Origin: Symsagittifera roscoffensis
Lineage: Eukaryota > Xenacoelomorpha > Acoela > Convolutidae
Assembly (NCBI RefSeq): GCF_963678635.1
Contig: NC_087066.1
Coordinates: 52,962,312 to 53,026,311, forward strand
DNA length: 64,000 nt
Direction of reading: 5' to 3'
Shown here: piece by piece, positions 53,510 to 63,202 of the stretch
Numbering within the stretch: position 1 is the first letter of the stretch
How the letters are laid out: each line of letters begins with the position of its first letter
Translations under genes and position numbers: made by a program
Notes under the pieces: generated by a model
What the model was told of the DNA's origin: nothing
The model's database searches: none
Seen by the model: the letters and a program-made list of their open reading frames with translations, nothing else

Positions 53510-54553
53510 CTAGCTTTTTTGTATTGTTTTTCGTTGTAGTTGATTTTTTATTTTGATTTTCGAGGTGAATGTCATGTTGTTCTTTTGTTTCATTTCCGTA
53601 TGTGGGTTATTTTGAATAACTTTTAAACCTGTGAAAGAATATAATTGAGTTAGTTCGCGTAGTGCGTATTCTTTTGGGTAATAAGGTAATAGGTTGTTTC
53701 GATGTTGAACAATTTCTTTTTGGTCTGAGTCGGTGATTTTATATGTGACATCAGTGGGTTTGGCAATTATTTGATATGGTCCTTTACGAAGGGGTTGTAG
53801 TTTTTTAGAAATTCCTTTTTGAGTTTTAAAATTGGGTATTAAAACAAATGTTCCATTTTTTAAATCGGAGGCTGGTGTAAAGCGTGAATTTATTTGTTCA
53901 TTAATGTTTTGCCTTTGTAACAACTTTTTTGTTACTTTTTGGTAAATTTCGTTGTGTTTTTTATCTCTGTTTAAAATCCATTCGGTGTGTGTACCGGAGG
54001 CTAATTTAAGAATTTGTGGGTGATGAAAATGATCTTCATCATGTGTGTGTAAAGGTAGGTTATAACAAATTGAGTCTTTATTCGGTTGACAATGACTTTG
54101 TGCATTTTTATGAGAGTTTGCTGTAAACATAATTGGTTTGCGTGGCTTTTGATTAAAAACCATTTCATATGGTGACATTCCTAGAGTTGTCGTGATTTGT
54201 GAATTATATGCTAAGGGAAATAGTTTTACATCTGCGGACCATTCGGCGTATCTTGTATCATTTCCATTGATGATACATCTAAGATATTCTTGTAGTGAAC
54301 GGTTCATACCTTCGACTAAGCCGTTTGTCCAAGGTGCGTGAGATGTACGTGGTTTGTGTTTGATGTTATATAAATGACATAGTGTGATGATTTCATTAAT
54401 TATGAATTCTGTACCATTGTCTGTAACTAAAATTTCTGGTAGTCCGAATTTGGCTATCCAGTGTTCATAAAGTGTTGTGTAAGCGTAATAAGCATTACAA
54501 TGTGGTACTGGGTTAAGTGCTACATAATGTGTAAATGCGTCAACAATTACCAT
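53510..54553 (-). CDS. Integrase, catalytic core and C-terminal part (347 codons)
   Basis: Ty3/Gypsy integrase core. VDAFTHY follows the first catalytic region; TDNGTEF carries Asp45 and GLVEGMNRS carries Glu81, spaced as in a DD35E core. A GPY/F-type motif (RKGPYQIIAKP) lies in the C-terminal part. The first catalytic Asp (in FDIKTP) is encoded in the upstream frame at 54547-55203. A one-base loss just before 54580 separates the two, so this copy cannot make a continuous integrase. Confidence 0.9.
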   Translation of the reverse strand: MVIVDAFTHYVALNPVPHCNAYYAYTTLYEHWIAKFGLPEILVTDNGTEFIINEIITLCHLYNIKHKPRTSHAPWTNGLVEGMNRSLQEYLRCIINGNDTRYAEWSADVKLFPLAYNSQITTTLGMSPYEMVFNQKPRKPIMFTANSHKNAQSHCQPNKDSICYNLPLHTHDEDHFHHPQILKLASGTHTEWILNRDKKHNEIYQKVTKKLLQRQNINEQINSRFTPASDLKNGTFVLIPNFKTQKGISKKLQPLRKGPYQIIAKPTDVTYKITDSDQKEIVQHRNNLLPYYPKEYALRELTQLYSFTGLKVIQNNPHTEMKQKNNMTFTSKIKIKNQLQRKTIQKS

Positions 54554-55203
54554 AATGTAGGAGTTTCCTTCCGATGATGGTGAAATGGGGTTTTTATATC
54601 AAATGAAATACGGTGGTTAAAGTACAAACTTTGTCCTTTAAAATCTTGTTTTTGTGCTATTTGTTTTTGATTTGGATAAGGTTTATTTAGCTGACATACT
54701 ATACAATCATTGCATAGTACTTTTATCCAAATTGGTGCATTTGGGAAATAAAAGTTTTGTATGAAATTTGAATATGTTTTCTCTGATCCAGAGTGTCCTT
54801 TAATGTTTTGTGTATGTGAAATATTAAAAGCGATTAGAATCATACTTAAAGGGAGACAGGGAACTGTAGATTCATTTAATTGGTATTCTAGAAGGTCTGT
54901 GTTTTCATTAATTGTTGTATTATTAAATTTTCGAAAATATCGGAGGAGTGTTTTATTTCCTAAAATTGTTGTATCTGCCTTTACGGGTTTGGTTTTATAA
55001 TTGTGCCATGATTTTAGTTGTCTAATTACTGGGTCAAGATTTTGGTATTGTTTCAAGGTATTAATTGTAATTTTATCTATTGGGGGGAGAAAAATGTTTT
55101 CAATTTCTAATTTAGATAAAGGAATTGTATCAAGTGGGTCATGGAGGTCAAAAACTTGATTTATTGTGTATTTTGAATCGTTTTTTTTGTGGTCAAATTT
55201 GTT
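54547..55203 (-). pseudogene. Integrase N-terminal part (zinc finger), frameshifted from the core
   Basis: Open without an ATG from 55203. Holds the HHCC zinc-binding module (SHTQNIKGHSG ... CNDCIVC) and ends with the first catalytic Asp region (HRISFDIKTP) before running out of frame. RT, this piece and the core are three fragments of one original pol frame. Confidence 0.85.
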
Positions 55204-55424
55204 TTATCAGTTAGATTTTTTTTTCAATTAACGGAAAAAGGTCTTTTTTATGCGAGTGTTGTTTTACTCTTTTTTTGGGTGTTATTTTTTTATCCATTGT
55301 GAGTATGGAATTGGTTTGAAAGTTGATGTTCCAAGTAGATCAACTTCGTAGTGGTTATTTTGGCAATCTAAGTAAAGTGGGAAGTGTTGTAGGTTATTTA
55401 TCTGTGACTGTTCAATGTCAGTTT
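55204..55424 (-). pseudogene. Decayed pol linker between RNase H and integrase
   Basis: The RT frame stops at 55425 with TGA. A different frame is then open for about 45 codons (QHFPLYLDCQNNHYEVDLL) and is followed by stops, showing at least two frame changes here. Confidence 0.6.
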
Positions 55425-57362
55425 TCACTGCATATTTGCATATTTGCGGGGTGATGTTTCGTTTTCTGCAAGGTAAAATTTTATATTTTTGGGTATTTCA
55501 ACTGTAGTTTTACGTGTAAGTAATTCAGGTGGTGTATTTCGACTTAATGTGTCTGGTAATGCAAGATTCTTTCCTGCTGTCCAAACTATATGTAAGTTTG
55601 GGAATTTCATTAGAATTAATTGAAATCTATAAACTCGGTGATTTGGATTCGATTTTTGTGTAAAGAGAAAAATGATTGGTTTGTGATCTGTGAATAGAAT
55701 TGTTGGATGGTTTGATCCAAGTATCAGAAATTCATATTCTGTTAGTGTATAGATTATGGCTGTACATTCTCTCATTAGAGTTGAGAGTCGTAGCTCTGCT
55801 TGAGTGAATAATCGAGAATTTGCTGATATAAGATTCATTTTGTTTGTACTATTGTGTGATTGTAGTAATGCTGCGCCGATGCCAAAATTCGAAGCATCGC
55901 ACATTGCATAGAATGGTTGATTTGGATCTGGAATTGTATTCGAAATTTGTTCAGTTAAGAGTTTTTTAATTTCTTCAAATTGTGCTTGATGTTCTGTGTT
56001 CCATTCAAAATTATTTTGTTGTCTAAGTATATTATAGAATGGTCTTAAGTATAATTGCATTTTATAGACGTATTTGCTTAAAAAATTTAACATTCCAAGG
56101 AATTCTTGGATTTTCTTTTTGTTTGTTGGTGGTTGAAGCTTCTGAATAGCATCACTGCGTGATTTTAATGGAGTAATTGTTTTTCTTTCTATATTGTGTC
56201 CTAAGAATTTAACTCGTGTTAAAAAGAAGTGTGATTTATCGGGGGCGGCCTTCAGATTTTCGTTCTGAAGTATTTTGTGATAGTGTTCTAAAACATTGAA
56301 CGTTTCTTCTTTTGTTTGTGATTGCATAAAAACATCGTCTAAATAGGTGATTGCGTTTTTCTTGAGTATTAGTGGTCTAAAAATTTTGCTCATAAAAGCT
56401 GAAAATGCTGCTGGTCCTATGGATATTCCATAGAATAGGCGGTTGAATTCATATTGTTGATTTCCAATAACAAATTGTGTTAAGCGTCGCGATTGTTCAT
56501 CTAGTGGCAGTTGATTGTATGCACTATTCATATCTGCGGTTGTAAAGTATTTTCCGTTTATTTTTGTTAAAATAACTTGTATTGGTTCAATAGGCCAATT
56601 GCATTTTGTTTCGTCTATTAGTGAATTAAGATATCTAGCGTCTAGAACTATTTTTAATGATTCTCCTTTTGCTAGGATGATAACAGGGTTGATGAATGTG
56701 TTTCCTTTTGGTTGTTCTTCTTTGTTTACCGGTGAGATAATTTTGTATTGTTCTAAAATATCGAGTAATCTGTTCACTTTATCGTGTAAATGAATTGGTA
56801 CTTTACTTGCTCTTTGTTTTTTGAAAACTGCGTCAGGTTTTAATGGGAGATGTAGCGATGAACTGATTTTGCCAACATCAAATTTGGATGTTGCATAGAC
56901 TGATGAATATTTTATTAGCTGTTTGGCTATCTTATCAAATTCGTCTTGTGTTATTTGTGAATGTTGGAAGTTAAACATTGTTAAAAATTTCTGTTGATCC
57001 TCTGTATAGTTATTTATGTTGAATGTAGGTTTGAAAAATGGGGTTTTTGTGAAATAATCTGTATTTCTTTTTTCATTACTTATTATATTATTTATGGATA
57101 ATTCTTCATTAAGAATTGTGGATTGACAAATATCTAATAATTGGAGCATATTATTTACGCGGTATGCTTTTTCATGCATTGGCGATATCGTAGCGTTGGT
57201 TTCGCAATATCCTAAGAGTCCTAAAGGTAATGTTACTTGATACGGTGTATTGTTGTATACATGTAACGAAATAATATCTGAATTCGAGTTTTTCAAATAT
57301 TTTATGGATGAGATTGTGATTTTGAAAAACTTATGGATAGGTTTGAATTCAAAGTCTGACAT
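55425..57362 (-). CDS. Reverse transcriptase and RNase H (Ty3/Gypsy type, 645 codons)
   Basis: Pol core of the giant element. The RT domain covers about residues 190-400, with VLDARYLNS, FTTADMNSAYNQLPL and the active site YLDD at 340-343. A connection segment follows (FLGHNIERKTITPLKSRSDA), then RNase H with CDASNFGIGAALL (Asp489) and TDHKPIIFLF, ending near DTLSRN. The frame is open from about 57532 without an ATG, and the first Met used here is at 57362. No protease D-T/S-G motif is visible in it or just upstream. The class is Ty3/Gypsy; the finer clade cannot be told by eye. Confidence 0.92.
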   Translation of the reverse strand: MSDFEFKPIHKFFKITISSIKYLKNSNSDIISLHVYNNTPYQVTLPLGLLGYCETNATISPMHEKAYRVNNMLQLLDICQSTILNEELSINNIISNEKRNTDYFTKTPFFKPTFNINNYTEDQQKFLTMFNFQHSQITQDEFDKIAKQLIKYSSVYATSKFDVGKISSSLHLPLKPDAVFKKQRASKVPIHLHDKVNRLLDILEQYKIISPVNKEEQPKGNTFINPVIILAKGESLKIVLDARYLNSLIDETKCNWPIEPIQVILTKINGKYFTTADMNSAYNQLPLDEQSRRLTQFVIGNQQYEFNRLFYGISIGPAAFSAFMSKIFRPLILKKNAITYLDDVFMQSQTKEETFNVLEHYHKILQNENLKAAPDKSHFFLTRVKFLGHNIERKTITPLKSRSDAIQKLQPPTNKKKIQEFLGMLNFLSKYVYKMQLYLRPFYNILRQQNNFEWNTEHQAQFEEIKKLLTEQISNTIPDPNQPFYAMCDASNFGIGAALLQSHNSTNKMNLISANSRLFTQAELRLSTLMRECTAIIYTLTEYEFLILGSNHPTILFTDHKPIIFLFTQKSNPNHRVYRFQLILMKFPNLHIVWTAGKNLALPDTLSRNTPPELLTRKTTVEIPKNIKFYLAENETSPRKYANMQ

Positions 57363-57516
57363 ATAGAGTTGTTGTTTATTTTGATTTTTATCATATTGGT
57401 GAACTTGTTTTATTGAAAAATTATATATGTTTCCTGATAGTGGTTTCAGGTGTTTTCTTTGTTGGTTATATATTGGATAAAATTTTGAAAAGAATGGTGG
57501 TTGTTTATTTAATCTT

Positions 57517-58366
57517 TTAGATGTGATTTGTATTCAAGCATTTTATTTTGTCATTTTCATTGGATTTACTTACAGTGTTGGTTTCGTTAGTTTCTTGTGC
57601 CGTTTGTGTGGAATGGATGGGTTCAATATAATAATTGTGAAGGAGTTCTAATTGATTTTCATATATATGTGATGAAAAAGGTTGTTCATATATAATAGGT
57701 TCGTAGTCATTTTCGACTGCTATCATATTGATGGAGATACTGTTTTCTGTATCACTTTCTGAATCTGATGATCCACAGTTTATTTGATTTAGTTGTAGTT
57801 CGTCATTTACTGTGTCATCAATACCTGGGGGGTCTGATGTTGTTTCTGGATTTTATTGTACTTGATTAATATGTCTTTGATGTTTAGGTGTACTACTTCT
57901 GTGGCGATTGTTAGAATTATTATAATGGTTATTATTTCTGTGTGGTGATTGGGAATAATTTCTATAACGATTATTATAACTTGAATGTCGATTTTGTGAA
58001 TTGTTTTGTGATCTGTTTTGATAATTATCGTTTGATCTGTTATAGTTTGATCTGTTATATGAGTTATTCCTTGATCGATTGATCGGGTAATTCTGATTTC
58101 GGTTGTTTGAATAACTTCTATTTCGATTATTTGAGTAGTTTCTATTTCTATTATATGATGAGTTTCGTGATTGATTGTTTGGATAGTATTTATTCCTTGA
58201 TTGGGAATTAGATCTAGAAACAAATTGTGTTGTATTCGAATTTGATCTGGAGTAGTTATTTCGACTATTTGGTCTATTGTAATGATTTTGTGAAGAATTC
58301 TGTGTATTTCTTCGTTCTGGTGATCTTCCTCTATAACTTGAGTTATATGGTGATTATTGGAAGTTA
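57517..58366 (-). pseudogene. Arg/Asn/Ser/Tyr-rich gag tail and gag-pol junction, interrupted
   Basis: One frame is open across nearly this whole span except for a TAA at 57855-57853. Its first ~165 codons are a low-complexity string of Asn, Arg, Ser and Tyr (for example SNNRNRSYSNNRNQNY), as in nucleic-acid-binding Gag tails. The remaining 112 codons are acidic (SSDSESDTENS, then MIAVENDYEP). The Ile/Thr-rich frame at 57807-58223 is a shadow of this repeat. A protease would be expected here but is not recognisable. Confidence 0.55.
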
Positions 58367-58861
58367 TGGAGTTCTCGTGTTATTGGTAATGTTCGGAAGT
58401 GGTTTTCCTGAACTGTTGTTGCTGTATAGATTTTTGTTTGGTAGATTTTGATCTTTCTTCATGTATTGATAGAATGATTTATTTGGTTCTTTATATTTTT
58501 GAGGTTTGTTTTGATTGTCCTGTTGTTTTTGTCTATATTCAGAAATACTATGTCAGTATCGTCGGCAATAATTACACCATTTTTTGAAAGATGGTTTGCC
58601 TTTAAAGTTTGGGTGTTTTTCATAAATATTGAGTATTTCAGTGATTTTTTCAACGAGGTCTGTATCTGATTCCTGTATATTGTTGATATTTGTGGTATTT
58701 GTTTCAATTCGATTAACATATTGTAATTTCAGATTTTCTGTTTCTTCAAGTTTCATTGTGATTTCTGCTTGCTCTAGTTTGTCTACTAGTTTTCGAAAAT
58801 CTAAATCGGGCTCTCGAGTTGAGGAGGGATGGGATGCTCTCTTTTTTATTGCTATTTTCCT
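58364..58861 (-). pseudogene. Gag continuation with a broken zinc knuckle
   Basis: In frame with gag after its TGA, this stretch stays open to a second TGA at 58555-58553 and then on to about 58364. The second TGA falls inside a CCHC zinc knuckle: WCNYCRRY is followed by the stop where the knuckle's glycine is expected, and a tyrosine stands where its last cysteine should be. These are point-mutation scars of an inactive copy. Confidence 0.75.
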
Positions 58862-61108
58862 TCATTGAGGTGTTAAGGTCATCATTAAGATTACTGTCAT
58901 TTTTGTTTTTTTATAGTCGTGTGTATCTAATGAATATGCTTTTCGAACTAGTGTTTCGATACGTACTGCTAGTTGTTTGATGGTTTCATTTGGTAATCTG
59001 CGAATTTCATTACATAAAACTCTTCGTTGTTGTTTATTTCTCTCGGAGTCAAACATTTTTGAAAATTCTTGTGTAAATCTTTTCCAATTTGATTTTATTT
59101 CTATAGGCAATACTGAAAACCATTTTTGGGCTGCGCCGTCTAAGATTGTCTGTATCAACGCTGTGCGTCGATGTATCCAATTTTGATGTAGTGGCGTATT
59201 AATTGGTTCAGGTCCTATATTTAAAATTAAATTTGCTGTTACTGCATTTAAATAATCTTCTACAGAATATTCAGGGTCTGTTCCTGTGAATACCATTAAT
59301 GGTTTGTTTGATGTTATTGATGATCCACCCATAAGGTATGGATTCATTGTCATTTGTAATGATTCTGCGGCATTTGGCATTTGTGAAAAATTTGAAAGTT
59401 GATTTTTTGTTATTTCGTGTTGTTGAAGGTAATATGGGAGTGGTATTTCATTTTGCATTTGTGTTGGTTGATACGAGTGTGTAATCATTGGGTTTTGTGG
59501 CTGAATTGGTTGAAAAGATTGTGTATTGATTGGGTTTTGCATTTGTATTGGTTGTTGATTTTGTGTATCTATTGGATGTGGAGAAAAAATTCTGTGATAT
59601 GTATGTGGTTTCTGCACTCTTTGTCCACAATATTCTTGAGTATATGGTGCAAATATATCTGGTTGCAAATAATCATCATCAGAGGATAGATAATCCGTTT
59701 GATGAGGTGCTTGTTTTTTATTTTTATTCTGTTGAAAGAATGGGTAATTTTCACTACGATCCTGTGGAGGGTGTGAATTAGTTTGAAAATTTACTGAGTT
59801 GGTTGTTGCCATTGGGTTATCCCAATATTGAGATCTTATCTGTTTGTTATTATTTTTTCGTGGGGGATAGTTTGTTTTTGATGAATGTGCGTAATTATAA
59901 TTGTGTTCCGCAAAAGTGTTTCCTGTGAACGTTCTGCGTGTTTTTGACGGTATTGTCATGGGTCTATATGTTTGATAATCCATTTGTGAATATTTTGGAG
60001 CAACCGAAGGTTTAACGGTTGATTGTAAGGTTACCTGTGCTAGTGAAGTGTTTGTATTTCTTGGTGTTGTTAAATTTGGACGTATCGGTGAAATACTTTG
60101 TTGTGTAGTTGTTGTTGTTTGGATGATTTCTTCATTTATGAAGTGTGATGGTGTTTGAATATCTTGTTGAGTGAGATTCCTAGTTCCATTAAGGTTTTCA
60201 TTGTGTATGACGGTCGAATTTAAACTGTTATTTCGCGTATCAGGTAAAAATGTATTGTAGTTTAATGGTGTTGCATCAATGGTTAATGGTACTACTCTTA
60301 CATAATCTCTTGCATAAGATATTGTACTTATTGCTTGACTTGAGATTGATTGTGGGATATTTATGAATGCATAATGAGACCATTCGGGGTCCCAAAGGTA
60401 GTCTGACTGTTCTGTGATGGCGGTATCATCGTTTGAATTTTGAGGTCTGAAAATTTTTCTTGCTTGCGAAATTAAATCTATATTATGTGTGAAATAATCT
60501 ATTATAAACCATGCCAAAATTTTTTGTAAGTCATGTTTTGTATGTTGTGAGACTTCATCTTTAGTGAAATTTTCTTTAATTATATGTAGGAAAGTTGAAA
60601 ATAGTGTAATTTCATGTCGTACCCTTATATGTTTGGATGTCTCTGTCGGTGAGACATTTGAGATCTGGGTTTCGTTTTCTAATATTGAAATATAACTATA
60701 TATTATTGCAAAAACTTCATTAGTAAATATGGAGTTTGCTCTTTGTGAGTTATGATATTGTATGCTTTTTATACATTCTAAGAATACTTTTGAAAATTCT
60801 AAGTCAAGATTGTCTGTTTGAATTACATATCTGCGGTAATTCGTGTTTGGTGAGGTGAATTCTATGGTGTAGATTCCGTATTGTTGTGTTAAGTTACATA
60901 TATCTTTCAGATAGTGATCAATAATCTGTCTTTTTATTTTTACATCTGGGATCTCTGCTTTACATGGGCTAATTCCGGGTTCAAACAAATTTAGAAGAAA
61001 ATTCTTACAAAGATCATGTTGTCCTCTATTATCGGGTGCATCTACGAGGAAGGGGTAGATATCGTCATCAACTGGACTATCTTCACTTGGAGTGTGTTTT
61101 TGGCTCAT
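58862..61108 (-). CDS. Gag-like protein (748 codons to the first stop)
   Basis: Structural protein of the giant element. The N-terminal ~250 residues are unrecognised and probably helical. Residues about 400-590 are Gln/Asn/Pro-rich, with a repeating PIQxQNPxxTxS-like motif near 520-560. Residues about 600-745 form a retrotransposon Gag capsid domain (FTGTDPEYSVEDYLNAV, AAQKWFSVLP, RFTQEFSKMFD, LPNETIKQLAVRIETLV). It ends at a TGA, after which the same frame continues towards a zinc knuckle, so the stop is probably a mutation. The start ATG at 61108 lies inside the preceding ORF (26-nt overlap). Longer than usual Gags. Confidence 0.8.
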   Translation of the reverse strand: MSQKHTPSEDSPVDDDIYPFLVDAPDNRGQHDLCKNFLLNLFEPGISPCKAEIPDVKIKRQIIDHYLKDICNLTQQYGIYTIEFTSPNTNYRRYVIQTDNLDLEFSKVFLECIKSIQYHNSQRANSIFTNEVFAIIYSYISILENETQISNVSPTETSKHIRVRHEITLFSTFLHIIKENFTKDEVSQHTKHDLQKILAWFIIDYFTHNIDLISQARKIFRPQNSNDDTAITEQSDYLWDPEWSHYAFINIPQSISSQAISTISYARDYVRVVPLTIDATPLNYNTFLPDTRNNSLNSTVIHNENLNGTRNLTQQDIQTPSHFINEEIIQTTTTTQQSISPIRPNLTTPRNTNTSLAQVTLQSTVKPSVAPKYSQMDYQTYRPMTIPSKTRRTFTGNTFAEHNYNYAHSSKTNYPPRKNNNKQIRSQYWDNPMATTNSVNFQTNSHPPQDRSENYPFFQQNKNKKQAPHQTDYLSSDDDYLQPDIFAPYTQEYCGQRVQKPHTYHRIFSPHPIDTQNQQPIQMQNPINTQSFQPIQPQNPMITHSYQPTQMQNEIPLPYYLQQHEITKNQLSNFSQMPNAAESLQMTMNPYLMGGSSITSNKPLMVFTGTDPEYSVEDYLNAVTANLILNIGPEPINTPLHQNWIHRRTALIQTILDGAAQKWFSVLPIEIKSNWKRFTQEFSKMFDSERNKQQRRVLCNEIRRLPNETIKQLAVRIETLVRKAYSLDTHDYKKTKMTVILMMTLTPQ

Positions 61109-61550
61109 TTTTTAGTTGAATGACTGTTAATAGGTAATTATCGATGTGTCTAATTGGTTGATTCCAATTATACAAGTGTACTGGTTTGTGTTTATATTGC
61201 TTTTTTATTCTTCTTTTTCCTCTTTTTGATGAATTTGAAGTTGTTTCTGAGTCGGAAAAATATAATTGATCGTGAATGGGGCAATTTTTATCAATAGATT
61301 CTTTTAATTTATAAAGTTCGTCTAAATTGCTGGCTTCTGATTCTGAAAATGCGTTTCTATTTCTGGAAAATCTTTTTCGTGTTATTTGTCTTTGTTTGGT
61401 TATTATTTTCTTTTTTAGTGTTTGTCGTTTTAATCTGATATATCCAACTGTTTGTGTATGAGGTGTGATTACAAGGTCGTATTTTTTGTTATCTATTTCA
61501 CAGTTGTGTAAAACGATTGTTTGTTTGTTTCCTAGATTTTTAAATGACAT
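61083..61550 (-). CDS. Small basic ORF upstream of and overlapping gag (155 aa)
   Basis: First ATG frame after the leader. Strongly basic in the middle (RQTLKKKIITKQRQITRKRF) and near the C-terminus (SKRGKRRIKKQYKHK), with an acidic Ser patch between (SDSETTSNSS). It overlaps the gag start by 26 nt in another frame. It may be a separate nucleic-acid-binding protein, a first exon for spliced products, or the displaced N-terminus of gag. Confidence 0.6.
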   Translation of the reverse strand: MSFKNLGNKQTIVLHNCEIDNKKYDLVITPHTQTVGYIRLKRQTLKKKIITKQRQITRKRFSRNRNAFSESEASNLDELYKLKESIDKNCPIHDQLYFSDSETTSNSSKRGKRRIKKQYKHKPVHLYNWNQPIRHIDNYLLTVIQLKNEPKTHSK

Positions 61551-62764
61551 AAGGTTTAGGATGACGGATGCAAAAAGTTGTTAGATGATTTCTATTTTCT
61601 TAAATTGTTAGTCCTTACAATTTTTTGGTTAGCTTAACCTGGGTCTATTTGTTCAGGGTTGGAGAGAAAAGTATATCGATTCCGAAGAATGATTTTTTAC
61701 TTTCTCGTGGCTAGTATAAGCTAAGGTGTTAACTTACTTAATCTTACTTAGGGGTAGTGATTGTGTTCAAGGGTTGGAGAATAGTAAATCGATCCACAAG
61801 GTTCAGGTATAACTAGAACGCGAGTAGTTCGTTAGATACTATTTTAAACTTACTAAGTTTAAGATTTATCCTGGGTCTGGTAAGAGGAGGGTTCAAGTGA
61901 AGGATGAATAAGCGAAGTTCTTCACTGTTTATCCTAATTTGAATGATTAGTTTTGTTCAAAAAATTCTATTAGTCTTGGGTTTTTTGAAAGGGTTGGATA
62001 ATGAATCAACGTTTGAGGTCGTTAGACACTTGCTAAATGGGTGGGGGAGAACAAAATTGTTCTTTTTGATCCAAGGATAGGCCTTGATGATCAGGTTTTA
62101 AATTTAATGAAATAGAAAAATTTAATGTAGATCCAAGGATAAGCCTTGATGATCTGATTTTAAAATTATATTTTAAGTTTAAAATGGTTTAAATTGTTCA
62201 AAATGTTAGTTTTTGATATTTAGTGAGCGTATGATTGCTGTTATGTTTAGGTGATGAAGCTGGGACAACTGATGATTTTATGATTACTAACAATTTATTG
62301 TCATGCTACTAATTTTTGTTTTGTTTTTCAATAAATATTTTCGAAACAAGTTTTATATAATACTGCAGAATTTAGGAAAACGATCTGAGATCTCTTTATC
62401 AATCGTTATTGTATATTAATAATTTTGTTTAGCGCCTGAAATGATCATGAAGATTGACTTCAAGATTTTATGTTTGCAAACGAAAATCTAAATTCATTGC
62501 TAATAAAATTCTAAATATAAAAGTTTGTGTTGGCTTTTGCCGTACTATCATATAACTATTTGGTAAGTTTCTACTTTGTCGTATGTCGTCTCTGGTTCGA
62601 GGTTTTCTTCCAATTCCGGGTAGTTCTATTATCGTTCGGAATTTTGGCTCTGATATATTGAGTCGTAGAGACATTTCGATTAAATTATCGTCGTATAACA
62701 TTTTTAAAATGTTTTGTCTAAATTCTAATCTATTTTTGGTTAATTCTAAGCTATTAAGGTCTTG
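61551..62764 (-). other. Leader of the giant element
   Basis: 1.2 kb of mostly non-coding DNA. Includes degenerate direct repeats (GGGTTGGAGA at about 61659 and 61773, GGGTTGGATAA at 61992; GATCCAAGGATA(G/A)GCCTTGATGATC at 62079 and 62132). Candidate splice donors on the - strand lie at about 61730-61750 (AAGTAAGT twice) and an acceptor at about 62437 (GATCATTTCAG). A 77-codon frame at 62468-62701 has an Arg-rich stretch (GIGRKPRTRDDIRQSR), but I cannot show it is used. Confidence 0.45.
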
Positions 62765-62786
62765 TTCGAGACTTATGGTCGCACCA
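62765..62786 (-). promoter_or_regulatory. Primer binding site of the giant element
   Basis: Two bases after the 5' LTR, the - strand reads TGGTGCGACCATAAG. Its complement ends GTCGCACCA and extends into TTCGAGAC, like the T-loop and CCA tail of a tRNA, so a tRNA 3' end primes here. The isoacceptor is not identified. Confidence 0.65.
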
Positions 62787-62788
62787 GA

Positions 62789-63198
62789 TGAGTTAGAACC
62801 GATGTGGTTAACTCATAGAGTAATTTTGGATAGGGTACACCGTCTGCTCGTCACGCTATCTTATTTTCGGCCGGATAGATTCGTGCAACTTCTTAGTCTA
62901 ATACCGATCCTAATCTTACTCTTATACTATCTAGTCTCAGGTTGTTTAACTAGTATCTGCTAGGCTCAATAGATCTAGGGTATACTGGTTTATTGCGGCT
63001 GCTGAAGTTCTCTTGGAGAGGCAACTAATTTCTAAGTTAAATTCAAATCTCTCTGGTGCTGAAACTACAAGTAATTTCAGCACTTACAAATAAGTGGGTT
63101 GTTAGTTAGATGGATCATGATTGGTTAATATTAAATACTTTACAGTGGTAAAATATCTAATTTATTCAATCATAAAATGTAGTTTAGATCAGGTTCCA
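62789..63198 (-). repeat. 5' LTR of the giant Ty3/Gypsy element
   Basis: 410 bp. On the - strand starts TGGAACCTGATC and ends GGTTCTAACTCA. Differs from 42124-42532 by about four substitutions and one inserted base. The 4-bp target duplication ATAT follows at 63199. Confidence 0.95.
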
Positions 63199-63202
63199 AT
63201 AT

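Larger units (their letters stand above)
42124..63198 (-). mobile_element. Giant Ty3/Gypsy-type env-bearing LTR retrotransposon, 21.1 kb
   Basis: Bounded by LTRs of 409 and 410 bp in the same orientation (42124-42532 and 62789-63198) that differ at about five positions. Both begin TG and end CA on either strand, and the pair is flanked by ATAT at 42120-42123 and 63199-63202. Sense order (- strand): 5' LTR, primer binding site, ~1.2-kb leader, small ORF and gag, RT/RNase H, integrase, Pro/Ser/Thr-rich frame, env, three or four unrecognised frames, 3' LTR. Even without its internal 2.65-kb repeat it is about 18.4 kb, far longer than the usual 5-9 kb. Stops and frameshifts in gag and pol show this copy is dead, although LTR similarity points to a fairly recent insertion. 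Confidence 0.9.

Noticed and set aside
57807-58223. 138-codon Ile/Thr-rich frame on the - strand
   Set aside because: Out-of-frame reading of the Arg/Asn/Ser-rich gag tail.
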